Assembly: GCF_037975245.1 (NCBI RefSeq)
Contig: NC_092578.1
Coordinates: forward strand, 7,531,501 to 7,595,500
Direction: 5' to 3'
Source of the DNA: Apostichopus japonicus
Taxonomy: Eukaryota; Echinodermata; Holothuroidea; Aspidochirotida; Stichopodidae
DNA: 64,000 bases
Shown here: positions 1 to 40,686 of the stretch, in pieces
Numbering within the stretch: position 1 is the first letter of the stretch
Layout: each line of letters starts with the position of its first letter
Program-made: the position numbers and the translations under genes
The notes under the pieces: model-generated
What the model saw: the letters and a program-made list of their open reading frames with translations, nothing else
The model's database searches: none
Told to the model about the DNA's origin: nothing

Positions 1-270
1 CAAAAAAAAAACAAAACGAAAGTAATCGAAAACATGACTATCAAAGTAAAAAGTCGATAATATTGAGAAAAAATGTTTTGGATTAGCCACACAAATTTTT
101 GTTTGTTTGTTGAAATACTGATATATTTATGTAACGAAATTCCTTCGACATACAGTATTAAGATGTCTCACTATTTTATTCTGTTTTTACGGAATGAAAT
201 ATTGGGACAGTTCTACCTGTTATTCTTTTTAGAAATAAAAAGTTTGTTACATTTTTTTTAAGTTTTAAGT
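1..270 (+). repeat. Dispersed repeat copy 1 (partial)
   Basis: This stretch and the reverse strand of about 10714-11050 share sequence: both have CGAAAGTAATCGA at one end and a frame reading NEIPST, then QYFILF/HYFILF. Two inverted copies of one unclassified interspersed element are likely. The left copy runs off the window. Confidence 0.5.
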
Positions 271-3871
<3,601 letters not shown>

Positions 3872-4344
3872 AAGATATAACAACCATTTTGTTTTTCTCA
3901 GAAGCTGAGAACATTTTTTTCTTTTACTCATGCGCATGTAATTCCCTTGATTTGCGGCTCAAGGATATATCTTGTTGAAAGGTTTTGGTTAAGTCGCCAT
4001 CAAAAGTACATATGATGAAAGCTCATCGTAAAGGTTCAAAACAATAGCGTGTCTGATATTTGTTGTATATACTTCATTCGAAGAAGGGAGAAACTTCGAA
4101 AGATTGGGGGAAAAAAAGGTATTTAAAAATATTTAAGAAAAACAGCAAACAAAACGTAATCATCTGCAGCTTTGCTCAGGTCTTAACAGCTATAGAGCGA
4201 ATATTTCAGAGTAATTATTACTTTATCTCTATAATAATGATGCAAATAATTATGTGTTGCAGCGGAATTATAAAACAAAGTAACAAGTGTATAAGTAAAG
4301 GTTTTTCTAAATCGCTGGTAATTACTCATGTTGATAAAGAGGCC

Positions 4345-4450
4345 GGGTCGAGGATTTGGAATGGAGGCTGTGTGGCCCTGAGGTCATTGAAGCCGATTCC
4401 GACGCAGATGGTGGCGGGGGGGGGGGGGCGGTTCTATACGGGTCCTCCCC
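4345..4450 (-). repeat. Fragment of a CCC-rich dispersed repeat (family also at 10.1 and 57.1 kb)
   Basis: On the minus strand this reads TTCAATGACCTCAGGGCCA, matching TCAACGA(T/C)C-type sequence followed by CAGGGCCA near 10335 and 57256. A long G run at 4415-4428 corresponds to the C run of the other copies. Confidence 0.45.
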
Positions 4451-5026
4451 AGATAAAGTGAAGGTTTTTAGACATGGAATGGGGCATTCTGAGACATAAT
4501 TAGGTAAAACATTTGACACATATCTCATTGGATACAAGTACGTAATTATTGATGTTAATGTTTCTTGTGGGGTTGAAAAAGGGGGTGGATGGGGGGTCTA
4601 GGTCAGCTTATTTTTTTATTTACTCACGAAACGTTACACATTTCTCGTCGATGCGATACAATGGGTATAGACCTATATATGCTATGGAAGCCTAACGTGA
4701 CTAGGAAGTTACATGCTTGCTCCCTGCAATGTCATAACTCACCCTGTTGTCTTCACTTTTTTTTAATAAAATTATAACAATATTACGAAAATCATTTACT
4801 TGTGTCATGAAATCATTGTACGCCCTTCATCTGCTAAGGAGTATGTTATAGCTACAATCTTCTTTTTTTTATCTAATCAATTCAATTTTGTCGCGAACTT
4901 CAATTTATCATGATTCATCAATCTTTATCAATTTGACAAACTTAATTAAACAGATGACTTGAGACCTTGTATTATCTTCCCAGGGCAACAGGTCAAAATT
5001 ACCCACATCAAGGTTGGAAGGAGCAA

Positions 5027-6500
<1,474 letters not shown>

Positions 6501-6632
6501 GATGGATGGATGGATGGATGGATGGATGGATGGATGGATGGATGGATGGATGGATGGATGGATGGATGGATGGATGGATGGATGGATGGATGGATGGATG
6601 GATGGATGGATGGATGGATGGATGGATGGATG
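6501..6632. repeat. (GATG)33 tetranucleotide microsatellite
   Basis: Exactly 132 bp of GATG units without an interruption, followed by a G-rich stretch to 6680. The frames through it (Met-Asp-Gly-Trp or Ser-Ile-His-Pro repeats) are artefacts of the repeat. Confidence 0.97.
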
Positions 6633-7489
6633 TATTTGGGGGGGTAGAGGGTGGCGTAGCGGTGAGGTTGGGGTGGGGTGGGTAGCGTTATGTAGTCTAT
6701 TACTGCATGTTTTGACATAAACCTATAGGGATAAGGCAGTTTCGTCTGCAAACTCTTCGTTGCTTGAAGCAGGCAGGGAGTTGCAAGAAACTGTCGGTAA
6801 CATCTCCATGGCAGAAGTGCACGTGAAACGTTTACACGAAAGGTAGGGGGTTGTTTTAATGACACGTCACTTAATGTTCAGCCCGTGGCACGAAAACCAA
6901 AACGATTTAACTAATTCACTTTCAGTCCCAGTCCCTTGCATCGAGATTGTGACCGTGTGATCACCGCATGATGTTACTTCTAATGTGTTTTACCAGTTCC
7001 ATACTGCATTCAGCAAGCAATTTTTTTTTTAAATAGCCTTACTTTCTTGTTTCTTCAAATGTAAGAATCCTTTTCAAAAGAAAGGAATCCCTTAGGATAA
7101 ATCCTGCAAGAATATTTAACATGCCGAAGTGACCAAACTCCTTCTCTACCAATTACATTCTTTAACATAAGGACTTTGATCAGGACACAATGCCAGACCT
7201 ATATATAGTGTACAGTAGGCCTAGTATCTAATGTTAGCTATGCTAAAACTGAGGTTGTAGCGTTTAGAGCGTGTTTTACTTATTCCGCAAATACTTTGAC
7301 AACAGCTTTAAATTGAAGACCGTAAACCCAGTAAACAAACAATGTTACGTCAAAATAAATGAATTCGATCTTGATAACGGATGAGTGCTATTAGGTAGAC
7401 GAAACTTCAAATGTGTACAATGCGAGCAAAAACTACATAGCACAGTTAGTATATACATGTATAGGCCTATCCTTAAACAAGTTTGAAAC

Positions 7490-29837
<22,348 letters not shown>

Positions 29838-30021
29838 CGTCACAATATCAAAGAGAAGATTTGATTGGCTGCAAAAACTAAACACACAATATACATGTGA
29901 ATGTGATAAGTCCACAGTTCAGTTACCACATCGGATCGAATATTAGACCAGAACATTTTGCAACTGAATACCTAGCAATATCGTAGAAGAATGTTTAAAT
30001 AAGAAACCAAGTTTTGATTGA

Positions 30022-30027
30022 AATAAA
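30022..30027 (+). terminator. Polyadenylation signal of gene A
   Basis: AATAAA lies 185 nt after the gene A stop codon. It is the first canonical hexamer downstream on this strand that I found and is a plausible 3' end signal. Confidence 0.5.
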
Positions 30028-32490
30028 GTTTAGGTGTGATGTCTGGTAAGGAATGACCAATTGTTATCTATATAAGAATGCAAGAATAAAAGTGTTTCTT
30101 TCTTTCAAAAGGAGGTGCGGGGAGGGGGGGGGGAGGTTGGTAAGGGGTTGGGGAGGGGCGACAGCTTTTCTGCAAGGTATCTACAATTTGTCAATGATGA
30201 TTCAATCACATGCGACGTATATAGGCGGTAGCCCTTACATTTGACTATATCAATACGTGAATTCCTGTTCTAAAGTGGTTACTTTCAAATAAATTCACAA
30301 TAATTTTATTGATGAATAATGAATGTGTAAAATATATTACAAATATTTTCTCGTTTTTTCCCCTTTTCTTTGCTATAAGAAAGATACTGTTAAAAAGAAG
30401 AGAAATTTTTAAATTTTTTTTTTTGTATAACCGTTCTTTGACCTTTTTTGCATTCTGAAACTTCATTCTCGAATTCTTCGTCGTGGGTGTCCCTCACGGC
30501 CACCGGTACTCAGGGCCGTAGCAGGGGGGGGGGGTTGGCTGCGGGGGTATTTGAAAACCCTTTAATTTCTCTTTGTATCTCTTCTCATAGTTTCCAGGTA
30601 GAATTTTAACTAATGCAATCCCAAGGTCATGTTAAGAGATTTAACATTTGAAAAACCCATTTCCATTTACTGCAAATAAAACGTTTTAATTAAGAAGAAA
30701 AACACAAAGTATGAAACCAATGTGGCTCAATGATGTGATATGTAGATGAAGTCTCCAGCCTTTTGTGTGAAGAAACATTAAATATGCAATATCTCCCAAA
30801 AACTCTTTCTTAGCTGTTTTGGGAAAGTTCCTCAAAACAATCATCTCTATCACATAGAAGAATAATGATCGTAGTGTTTGTATCTTGTTTAACCACGGCA
30901 ATTCATTTACTGCATTACTACATTAATTCATGACTTAACTACAACATGCTAACTCGTAAAGATGAGTTCTTCATTTGATCGAATTTCTGAGAAATCAGAG
31001 AAAAGGGACCTTGTCAGAAAAGTCAGAGTTCATTTTCAGAAGTACACTTCTGTTGTGAATGTGTAAATATTTACCCATGCAGTTTGAATTAACATTTTGC
31101 AAAATTCGTAATTTGAGTTTCTAGTATCCTACAGTCATCATTAATAGTGTCACACAAAAAAGAAAAAAGAAGTATAGATCTTTCATTTTCGTTAATTTTC
31201 CTGTGGGATTTTGTGCGGGTTAAAATTGTGATATACCTTTTTGCTTTGCATTCAAAGAATGCCATGAAAAGGGCCAAATGACTAAAAAATATTCAAACAA
31301 ATTCCAGAACTCCCAACAAAAATGTAATTTTGCCCACCCTATGTTTTGTGAATAACTAAAACATGTCAAAAACATATCCCAAACAGTGGACCCAAAGAGT
31401 AAAGCATTACGAGGAAATTTGCAAAAGAGGATGAAGTTTACTCCAAATTAGAAGCAAATTTTATCCAAGAAATTGGCTTGCCACGGAAAATCACTGCCAG
31501 GCCTCCCAGACCTCCATTGTAAAAGATTTCCGTGGAGGGCTTGCCAAAAATTTCTCCCGCTATACAACCTGATTTCAAATTATATTTTAGTAATGGCATA
31601 CCGCCCTCGCTTTCCTAAAAATCTGTTAACCCATTCTATCTATGCACTGATCAGTATAGAATGCATACAGGTGCATAATTTGAAAGGTAAACTTAAACAA
31701 AGATGGGGCATTCCAGGACTAGCAATGAGATTGTAGATGGTAGCATAAATACTTGCCCCGTTGACTTACACACTAAATCGCTAAACCCTACAGTCAACTG
31801 GATACTGCTGAAAAGTATACGTTGGCCATTCATGGCAACATCAATTTTCCGTATCATGCTTATATATATTTTTAGCAACGAAAGCCCGACGTTTTTGTAA
31901 TATGAATAAAAAAAAACTCTTTACTCCGTTTATGAAATTTTATGGGAAACATTTTTGTAGGCTGCTTTTGTGAGGACTGAAGCGGTCTGAAATTGCCTTA
32001 ACTGACCCACTGTACTTCCATCTGTGTAATTTGACATCCAATCCACTAAAACAGATCATGTATAATACAATGTCAAAGAGAATGTTCTCCTGTTGCTTTT
32101 CTGCACTTTTCCTGATTCTATGCGGATTTTACCGCCATATATGGCTCCCAGGAGGATAGATACGTTTGAAGATACATTATTAGAGTGATTAGAGCATGAT
32201 CTGGTTGTGGGTGAAGCTGATACAAGCCTCAAGATTTCTCGAGGTAAGCGACTATTGTTTAGTGTGCAGCTTAACGTAATTAGGTCTAGCCTATTCCATG
32301 CCTCGGGACAGGCGGGGATAATAAATTAAAAAGCATCATCATAAATTATTGATAGTTCCAAAGTTGGAATATGGAATCATTTGAAAGATTTGTCTATTAG
32401 AATCAACACAGCATGTTGTTGAGAGCGGAAAAGTTGTTTATAGATATTAATAAGTGATTAATTTAGTTGGCATTTCGTTGGCAATTTAAC
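30028..32490. other. Intergenic, no gene recognised
   Basis: Contains G runs at 30125 and 30523 and an imperfect hairpin around 31480-31550 (CCACGGAAAATC against GATTTCCGTGG). Nothing coding is supported. Confidence 0.5.
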
Positions 32491-32570
32491 GGATGGCTGG
32501 ATAGCTCAGTTGGGAGAACGTTGGGCTTGAAATCCAGAGCTCACTGGTTCAAATACCCGCGTTCTAGTCA
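32491..32570 (+). pseudogene. tRNA-like sequence (degenerate tRNA or SINE head)
   Basis: A-box-like TAGCTCAGTTGG and B-box-like GGTTCAAATACC are spaced as in a tRNA. A possible anticodon loop CTTGAAA (TGA) sits on a weak stem. The T stem and acceptor stem do not pair, and there is no long variable arm as tRNA-Ser would need. It is probably a decayed tRNA or a SINE promoter. Confidence 0.4.
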
Positions 32571-32928
32571 TCAATTTATCCTCTTTTCCACTAAAGAATA
32601 GCGCAGTAACAAATGTCTATAACTTTGAGAAAGAGTTGTTAAATAGCGCCATCACTTAGTCTTCAACTCCGTGTATGCAAAGTAGCCACGGGTCTGTCTG
32701 TGACATATTGACGATTACTGAGATGGTTAAAAAAATTTTTTTTTACATATTCATTGCCGAAAAGTTAGCTGAGGGGAAACAGATCTTCTTTTGACATACG
32801 CATACGCGAATAATGATTTGGGGATTAAATAGTTCTTGAATAAAGTGTATTTCTGAAGAAAATAAATCAATATTTATAAGCCCCCATTTTTACGACACAA
32901 TCAGAGAGTACCAATAACGAATAAATTC

Positions 32929-33129
32929 TTACGTCACGCAATTCTGGTCCGATCATCGTTCGCGATTGTGACCGTTAAGTCATCAACATCGCTTAGCAAC
33001 TGTGTGTTGATTTCAATGACTTTTCAACTGTCCACTGTCTGTCGTTGTACATTTCCACATTGCGCCATTACGTCACGAAACTCTTATCCAATCGTCTTGT
33101 GGAATAGATTGTGACATCGCATAGCAACT
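32929..33129 (+). promoter_or_regulatory. Duplicated promoter-like module upstream of gene D
   Basis: Two related modules (32929-33001 and 33068-33129) each read TTACGTCACG, then ATCG-rich sequence, GATTGTGAC, and CATCGC(T/A)TAGCAACT. The second also has an inverted CCAAT core (TCCAATCG). TACGTCA resembles a CREB/ATF site and TAGCAAC resembles an RFX X-box half site. The ATG is 180 nt past the second copy. The motifs are seen; factor binding is inferred. Confidence 0.45.
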
Positions 33130-33308
33130 TAGCATACATCGAAAAATGAACTAGCTGTAGCTAGCTGCTAACTCTATACACAAATCGTAGTAGTATAGTA
33201 CGTGCACGTCGGGGTCGACAGTACTTGTGTGCAACAGAGCCGGATACCTTGAAAGAGGAGTTTTAGCTCAAGTCTAGGTCATAGCATTCTTTTTGTCGGA
33301 CGATAACA

Positions 33309-36300
33309 ATGGGACTGAAATTAAACATCTTACTAGCAATCCTGTTGGTGCTGATTTATGTATCCGGCGCAGGTGGATTGAGGCTTTCTGGAACCAATTT
33401 TCGTCGGACTGATCCTGATACGGTAAGCAGCATAGGCTAGGACGAAACGTTAACATGTTCACAATCACATAGTCTAATATAACGTTATGCTAAGCTTAAA
33501 TTCAAATAGACTTACAATAAATCACAAGAAAAAAACTCATTCCATATCTCAAACATTGTACCAAAACAAAGTAGGCATTTGCTACATCTATTCTTAGTCT
33601 TACTCTACATTTTACAGATGTCTAACTTAGGCCTAGCCTACAACTATGATCTAGGCCTAGGAACTTAATACTCTTGTTAGACTTGGAGTTAGACCTAACC
33701 TTTTAGGCCTACGGTAGGCCTAGTAGGATGGTGACTTCGAAGTTCGGCCACTTAACACTTAAAACACCCCAAAACTAAATCTTCTGGTCTAAATCACCAG
33801 AAAATATACTTCATATGGTGGGAGAATTGTGTTTTAGTACGATACACGGCCAAACTTTCTTTCCTGCAAACTGTTTTCACGTTGTTTTCCAAGAAAATTC
33901 TTCGTGATTGTGGAACTGGTATTTCTTGCTAGAGTATTGCGAAGTTCGGACACGCAACCTACAGTGTGGCGCTGGTAAAAATTGGTGGCGCTGTTGCTCT
34001 TTCAGTAATTATAACAGACTTCATAGATCTTCGTCATTTTATTGACAAATATGTAAGTAATTTCTTGCACACGGGTCATTTTGGAGAGAAAATAACTGAA
34101 GCTTCGTACTTTTTGGTGAAATTTGGCTCTTCCTGTAGGTTTTCATGGTGAAAATCGTGTATTTCTTAGGGTGCCCGAACTTCGCAGTATGGCGAACTTC
34201 GCAATATTGACTATACTAGTAGTAGGCCTACCACACGATAGAGAAATGGTGGGTGCGACTGCCGCCGGAAACCAACCATTTAATGCATACATAGTATAGA
34301 GTGTAGCTGTTTATGCAAGACTTTGAAATGAATGAGAGAAGAATGGATCCCAAGAAGGCTGAAAGCCTTGGAAAATAGTCTTTGTTTAATTTATGCAGTT
34401 TATTGATGCATGCAGGTGGTTTGGAGTTGTATAATAATTAATATCTAGCATACTGCCTAGGCATATGACTAACTTTACAAATTACTGAATTGAATAAAGC
34501 CTGTATTTGTAAGCAGGTTTATTGAAATTAATCTTAATTTTCAATGTACGTTCAAGTTTTAACTGTGAATTTTCATTTTGTTTAAATGATTCACCTTTTT
34601 CATCTCAACATTTTGTACTTCTCTCTTCACACAAATCACAGCATATGGTGTTCTTGGGTAGATTTGTCTTTGAACCAAATGGGGAAGGACTTCTATACTA
34701 CGACATCATAATTGCAGCTGTAAGTACTTGCCTAAGCCATGGAGGTACCTCCATGCCTAAGCTTAGGCCTGTTGAAATTTTCTTTAAATGTCTGTAGCTT
34801 GTAATGTTATTGTGATCTTCTAGTTGCAGGCTAAAAATTCTGTCAAAATTTGCTACATGATATTTAAATATTCTGACACCGATGGATTAGTTTGGCGACT
34901 TTTATATGCATGCACAACCTTTTGCACTGCAAATTTTAGCATCAATTGTTTTATATTTTTCTGACCCAGAGACATCAATATTTTACGTGAAGTCCTTTTG
35001 AAAAAAAATTATATTATATTAAATTATTATATTACTTTTCAGAATTACTGCTGTCCTGATATCGTCGTATTCAGTGATTGGAAAAACGAATGGCCTGCTT
35101 TAAGAGAACAACAATATCATATGGTAATTAAGTACTTCATATTCATTAGATGTAATTACCATATCTGCACTAGAAAAAAATAAAAATAAAAATGAAAGAA
35201 TGAAAAGAAAGGTTAATAACTTGTATTTAGTACAAAATACAAACATTAATTATTCTTGTAGTTATTACTTGACCTTACCTGAAATTTATTACACTCAGAG
35301 AGTAGTCTTGATCATATCATGTACAGCATGTTTACTATGATTATCTTAAGATAGACTTGAATGGTATGGTGCATTAATAGCTGTAGGTAGGTGTGGTTTA
35401 TGTCATGTTTTGTCATAAATGGATAACAAAAGGGTGCCCTGGGATGAGTTGGAGGAATGCAACATCTTAGAAATCAGGCTTCCTTATCCATAAATCTTTT
35501 CAGGGTTTGTTGAAGCTAAATCTCCCACAATCTGGTGCTATAAAACTTATCAGTCAGACAAAAGATTAGGTTCTAAGACAGAATCTGCTGCTCTCATGAC
35601 CAAAATAGCACACATGAAATACAATATAAAAGTATAAGGTTTGCCAGTGAAACAATATTACAATATATTGGCCTGCAGTAGATAAGACAGTTTAAACTTG
35701 CTACTCCCCAGCATTAAAATAAAGTTTACCCCCCCCCCCCCCCCCCCATGTTGGTCAGACAGAAAATTCTGCAGTGACACCTAACCAAGTCATGTTTATG
35801 CACATGAACCTTTTATGAGTTTTATTGGGGTTGGGGGGGGGGGGCGGAGGTAATTAAATACGGGCCCATTTTGCGATAAGTTCTCTTTTATATAATACAA
35901 AAGTATTTCACATGACACTGCTTTGTAAGCAGGAGTGCTTAAATGAATCATGAATAACCATAAGAAAGCCTCAAGGTCCACCTTCATCTGTGAGGCTGAA
36001 ATAAATAACAACTAGACCCGAGTTATAACCTGCAGTTATGTTCAAATAATAATTCATTGCAGATAATAAACAGTAGTATTGCAAAACTTAGTGAATGGCA
36101 TATTTCCATTCTAAGTTCATCCTTGATGATTATATAAGCTAGCCACTTGGTTTTGTTGCTGTTTTGTTACTGTTCTACATCAAAATGTGGCAAGCATCGA
36201 GGTAAATAAATCTGGAGAAACTATCACACAGTAAATACGCGCCTACGTGCGTACCATGCATGGAGGGTCATGTGATGTGTTCCAGGGTGGTACTTATATA

Positions 36301-38240
36301 TTACTCTCCCCATTACGCATGATGATTTCACCCAACTAGTATGTAAATGTGTATGCGTGCTTAGAGCAGCAGGCGACACCCGTTACCTAGCAATAACCGT
36401 GCCTGTAGCCTAACGTGATAGCTATATTCCCGTCGAGCAGCATTAGGCTCTGTTCCATGGAGAATTCCGTGGTTGCACTGAACTAAACATTTCCCCACAG
36501 CAACACGTCCAGTTCAACAATCCTTTTCGACAAAAAATCGTTCTTGAAATACAATTTAGACATCGACATTTCCTGCTGCAAGTACAATGTATCTGTACTT
36601 GTTCTGTGCCAGCATGTCTAATGTTAGCATATTAGCTATGAAGTACCAGTACCTTCTTACGCCGTTACTTCCCATGTCCGATCCGTCTTGGTGCAAATCT
36701 TTCACGAAGTCACTAGCACTATTCTCGAACTGCTACAGAGAAATATCAGTTTGGTACCACCCTGGAACACATCACATCACCCTCCATGCATAGTACGCGC
36801 ATGCCCAATTGACATGAATCCTCCAGATTCATTTACCTCGATGGTGGCAAGCAGCAATAGATTTGTAGAGAGCATGGTGGCCATTTGGCTAAGGCATCGG
36901 ACTCGTGATCCAAGGGTTGCTGGTTCGATTCCTGCCTAGTTCATTACGTTGTGTCCTTGGGCAAGATGCTTTATCTCACTTGCCTCTCTCCACCCAGGTG
37001 TTAAATGGGTACCTGTGAGGTAACTTGTCATTTGGTGCAGTATATAACTGCTGCCGACTGGAGTGATTGTCTCTGGGACATGTTATCATCGACCAGGGGT
37101 AATATAACGTCTGTAAAGCACCTTGAGACCTATCGCTGGTATAAAGCGCTATATAAAAAGCAAATATTATTATTATTAGATTCCTGGCATGATAATTAAT
37201 GTTTCTTGTATGTACCGTACAGTATTACAGTAACTAGAGAATGGCATATTACATTTTCAAAGTTTGTCCTTGATGATTATACTATTTAGATTTAAGCTAT
37301 TGGTGTTTATTGCTGTTCTATATGAACATGAGGCAATTAGCAGCAATAGATTTTATGATTCCTGGCAAATTAATGTTTCTTTCCTTTTGCATTTCTTTAA
37401 AGGACTGCTATGAAATGATTGATAGAGCTACTCTTGTCATTAGTTTGTGGGGTGAGAGCGCATCTTGTGAACCCTATGGTGATGATGTAAGTATTAAACC
37501 AATGAAATTGTAATTCCATTCTGCATATCTTGTCAAGTACAAAAGAGGTCTTTTGGATGAACATGTTCTAAATAAAAGTAAGCATGTAAAATGAAGAAAG
37601 GGCCCATGGTCTTTGAACACTGTCTGCTATTTGGATGGCGAATTTCTGTTTCTACTAGCAGGGTTTGATTAAGCAGCTGGTCAAAGTGTGTCATAAGGAC
37701 ACATTCTACTTCTTTCAACAATGAGAAAAATGAAATGTTACAAAAATGTACAGTGGAAATTTGTGGCTTTTACGACATTTAAGGGTATTTTGATTATTTT
37801 TGCTTCTTACAGGTGAATAATTTATTTGATTGAAGTATTCAAATTAGGATATCTACAAAAATTTAAAAAAAAAAAACCTTGTGTACATCTAGTATAAAAC
37901 CATTATGTTTCTCTTTGAATTTACTTCATTTTAAGTTGGTCACTTGAAAGAATATCTAAAGATTGAGATGAACTCCTGGAACTTTTCATTTATGTAAAGA
38001 AATAATAATATGCAGCAAGGAATCTCGTCCTTATGAAAATGTAAATAAATGCTTCAACTTTTCAGAAAGTTCGATGTAAGGGCATGAGACGATTTGAATA
38101 CCCTCTGGCACAGTGGTACTATGTCACAGCCATGAACTGTCACTACCAGCAGAATGATGGCATTGAACTTCTGGACTATAACCTGGGCTTGGTGAATCAC
38201 GGCCGCGGACTGACTGAAGAGTTTTCAGCCGACGAAGACA
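33309..38240 (+). CDS. Gene D exons 1-5: signal peptide and lumenal/extracellular ectodomain
   Basis: Residues 1-177. A hydrophobic leader (about 5-20) is followed by GLRLSGT, then FLGRFVFE, the adjacent Cys pair in NYCCPDIVVF, Cys residues in DCYEM and SCEPYG, and WYYVTAMNCHY. The segment ends with EEFSADED at residues 170-177, just before the first membrane span; FSADE is a family signature at the same position. The start at 33309 gives the leader, and splicing to exon 2 is phase 0 with a GTAAGC donor. Confidence 0.83.
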
Positions 38241-39830
38241 GTAAGTTGATCAGGACAACTATTTTAATTTTTGTGTCAGATATGCGATTTATACTGAAGG
38301 TTCTAAATTTAATTGTCACATCACAATTTGGTTGTTATGAAAATTACTGGGAGGGAGGGGGGGGAAGGGTTGGAGGGGCTGATGATTTACTTTTAGAGTT
38401 ACATAGTTTTTTCCTCAACTTGTAAGTCTGAGATACTGATACTGATCAATGACTATTTGTTTGATATTCTCTTTCATTCCAATGAAAACTGTTTCCTTTT
38501 TCGCTATCATTTTACTGCAGCCAATCTACCTGTGTCTCTTGTCTTTACGGTACTCCTTGGCTTGATGTTCCTTGTGGGACTTATTTTTGGCGGTGTGTAT
38601 TGTTCTATATATTTTGCTGTTTATCAATTAGAAATGAACCTCTTTTAGTAGTGACTCGACTAACTTTATTGCATATGACATAAATTTCTGTGCTTTGTGC
38701 AATGAAGTTTGTAGCATATATGTACAAGTTGAAATTGCTCGGTCAGTAAATATATTCACATTTCATATAGTTTCAGAAATGTCAGTAGCTAGCATGCTAG
38801 GTCTTATTTCTTTACCAGCTGGCTGTGTTCTATAATTATAATTAAAACAAATGATACCATCAGATATTTCCAGCACAATATGGTGCATTCACCTGGTCAT
38901 AAGCCTAGCTACAATATCAATTACAAGGCTAATTAGAAATTTTAAGTATACATATGGACGAAAGGTTATAGAACTGTGTTATCTGCTATAAAGATGGCTT
39001 GGATTGAGTTTAGAGTAAAAAAATATTTAAGAAAATGGATATGAACAGTCTCTCGTGAGGTGTACCAGTACTTGGCAATTACTATCACAAGTGAAGTTGC
39101 ATTTTGTACTTATGTAGCCTAGCTATTTCTGTTGGTTCTGTTCATTTATTGTTAAAGATTTCTTTCCACAGTTCAACTAGCACACCAGAAGATGCTCCAC
39201 GTGACCTTCCGACTATGGCTTGGATCCCTTCTCCTTCACACCACCGGCATACTGATCCTGGCATGCGGATGGCTCAAGTTTGCTCATGACGGCATAACGA
39301 GAGAAGACTTGCAATTATCAGGTACTATACATATATGTAATATATACAGATCAGTAGTATAGTATAGTATAGGTGGTGGATTAATAATTGATTTATATAA
39401 GACAAACATGGGTATGAGCAATATTATAAAATCCATATACAGTTAGTTCTTTGTAGGCACAACTGCATGCTGTGACACTTAGATTCCTCTTCCATCACTC
39501 TTCTTACATAGCAAAGGAGCAATTTTCAGCCTGAATCTCCATGATTATGCTTCAATAGAGTTGAAAAGAATCCACCATAATATTATGTATGAGTGCTGAT
39601 TTGCATGTGAAGTGGTGTTAACATTACAGGTAATGTTCCATGGTTATCATTATGTAACATATTTTATTGTTTGATCTCCTTAGGTTACATCACAAAATCT
39701 GTTGGTAATGTTGTCTTTGCATCAATGTTGGTGCTGATGTCCAAAGGATACACAATAACAAGGTAAAGTTGAAAATTTAAAACTTGACCTCTTTTTTTGT
39801 AACATGTACCACTGATATCCAAAAATACTG

Positions 39831-39870
<40 letters not shown>

Positions 39871-40608
39871 ATATATTTCTTTTATTCAGTCAGATTTCAT
39901 ATTGTGATACTTATAAACAAAAGACTTATGCAATCATACCCTATGAGAAAATAAGAAAATGTTCTAAATCATTTGGTAAATTTTTTGTTTATAATAAAAA
40001 AAAATAAAAAAAATTGTTACCCTTTTTTTGGGTCAGACTAATTTGTCTTCATTATTTGTTGTTTGTTCATTAATATACAGACTGACCATGAGGGATGTTG
40101 GAAAGATGAAATTTGTGGTCTTTGTAACCGGGTTTTCCATCTGTCATGTGACCTTGTACATCATCCAACTGAACACTGATCCACAAGAGGTTCACAACAT
40201 CTATGACACACCTGCTGCCTTGGGATTGATTGGGATAAGGATTGTCGGTGAGCAATTCTGTTTAAAACTGTGCATGTTATTGACTCCTTCGTAGGGTCGG
40301 AGATTTTTACAATTATGTTGCCAGCGTACCATAATTGTTCTTAGACATGCAGTTTATTGCTCAAAGTGCCATTGCGGTTGATCAAAGTAACACTCTTTAA
40401 CATCTTTCACTAAATGTAAGTTAATTCAATGATAATTTTCGATTCTGAAAAAGAGGATATTTTTTCGCATATTACTATAAATCATATCCAAAACATAAAA
40501 GCTAGCAAACCTTGTTTTGACATTTTTCTTCCTTTCTTACAATGGAATTCTGAAAATAAGTCAAGGAAATGTGTGCAGGGTTTCTATATGGGATTCATTC
40601 GATCAAAT

Positions 40609-40686
<78 letters not shown>

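Larger units (their letters stand above)
36050..37345. repeat. Duplicated intron segment with nested insertions
   Basis: About 36060-36190 and 37200-37345 are diverged direct copies: both have GAATGGCATATT, TCCTTGATGATTATA and a TTGCTGTTCTA-type block. The copy-1 side is split by the foldback element and then a SINE. The whole lies in intron 3 of gene D. Confidence 0.6.

Noticed and set aside
32491-32570. Functional tRNA gene
   Set aside because: The T and acceptor stems do not pair and the long arm expected with a TGA anticodon is absent; kept only as a tRNA-like remnant.
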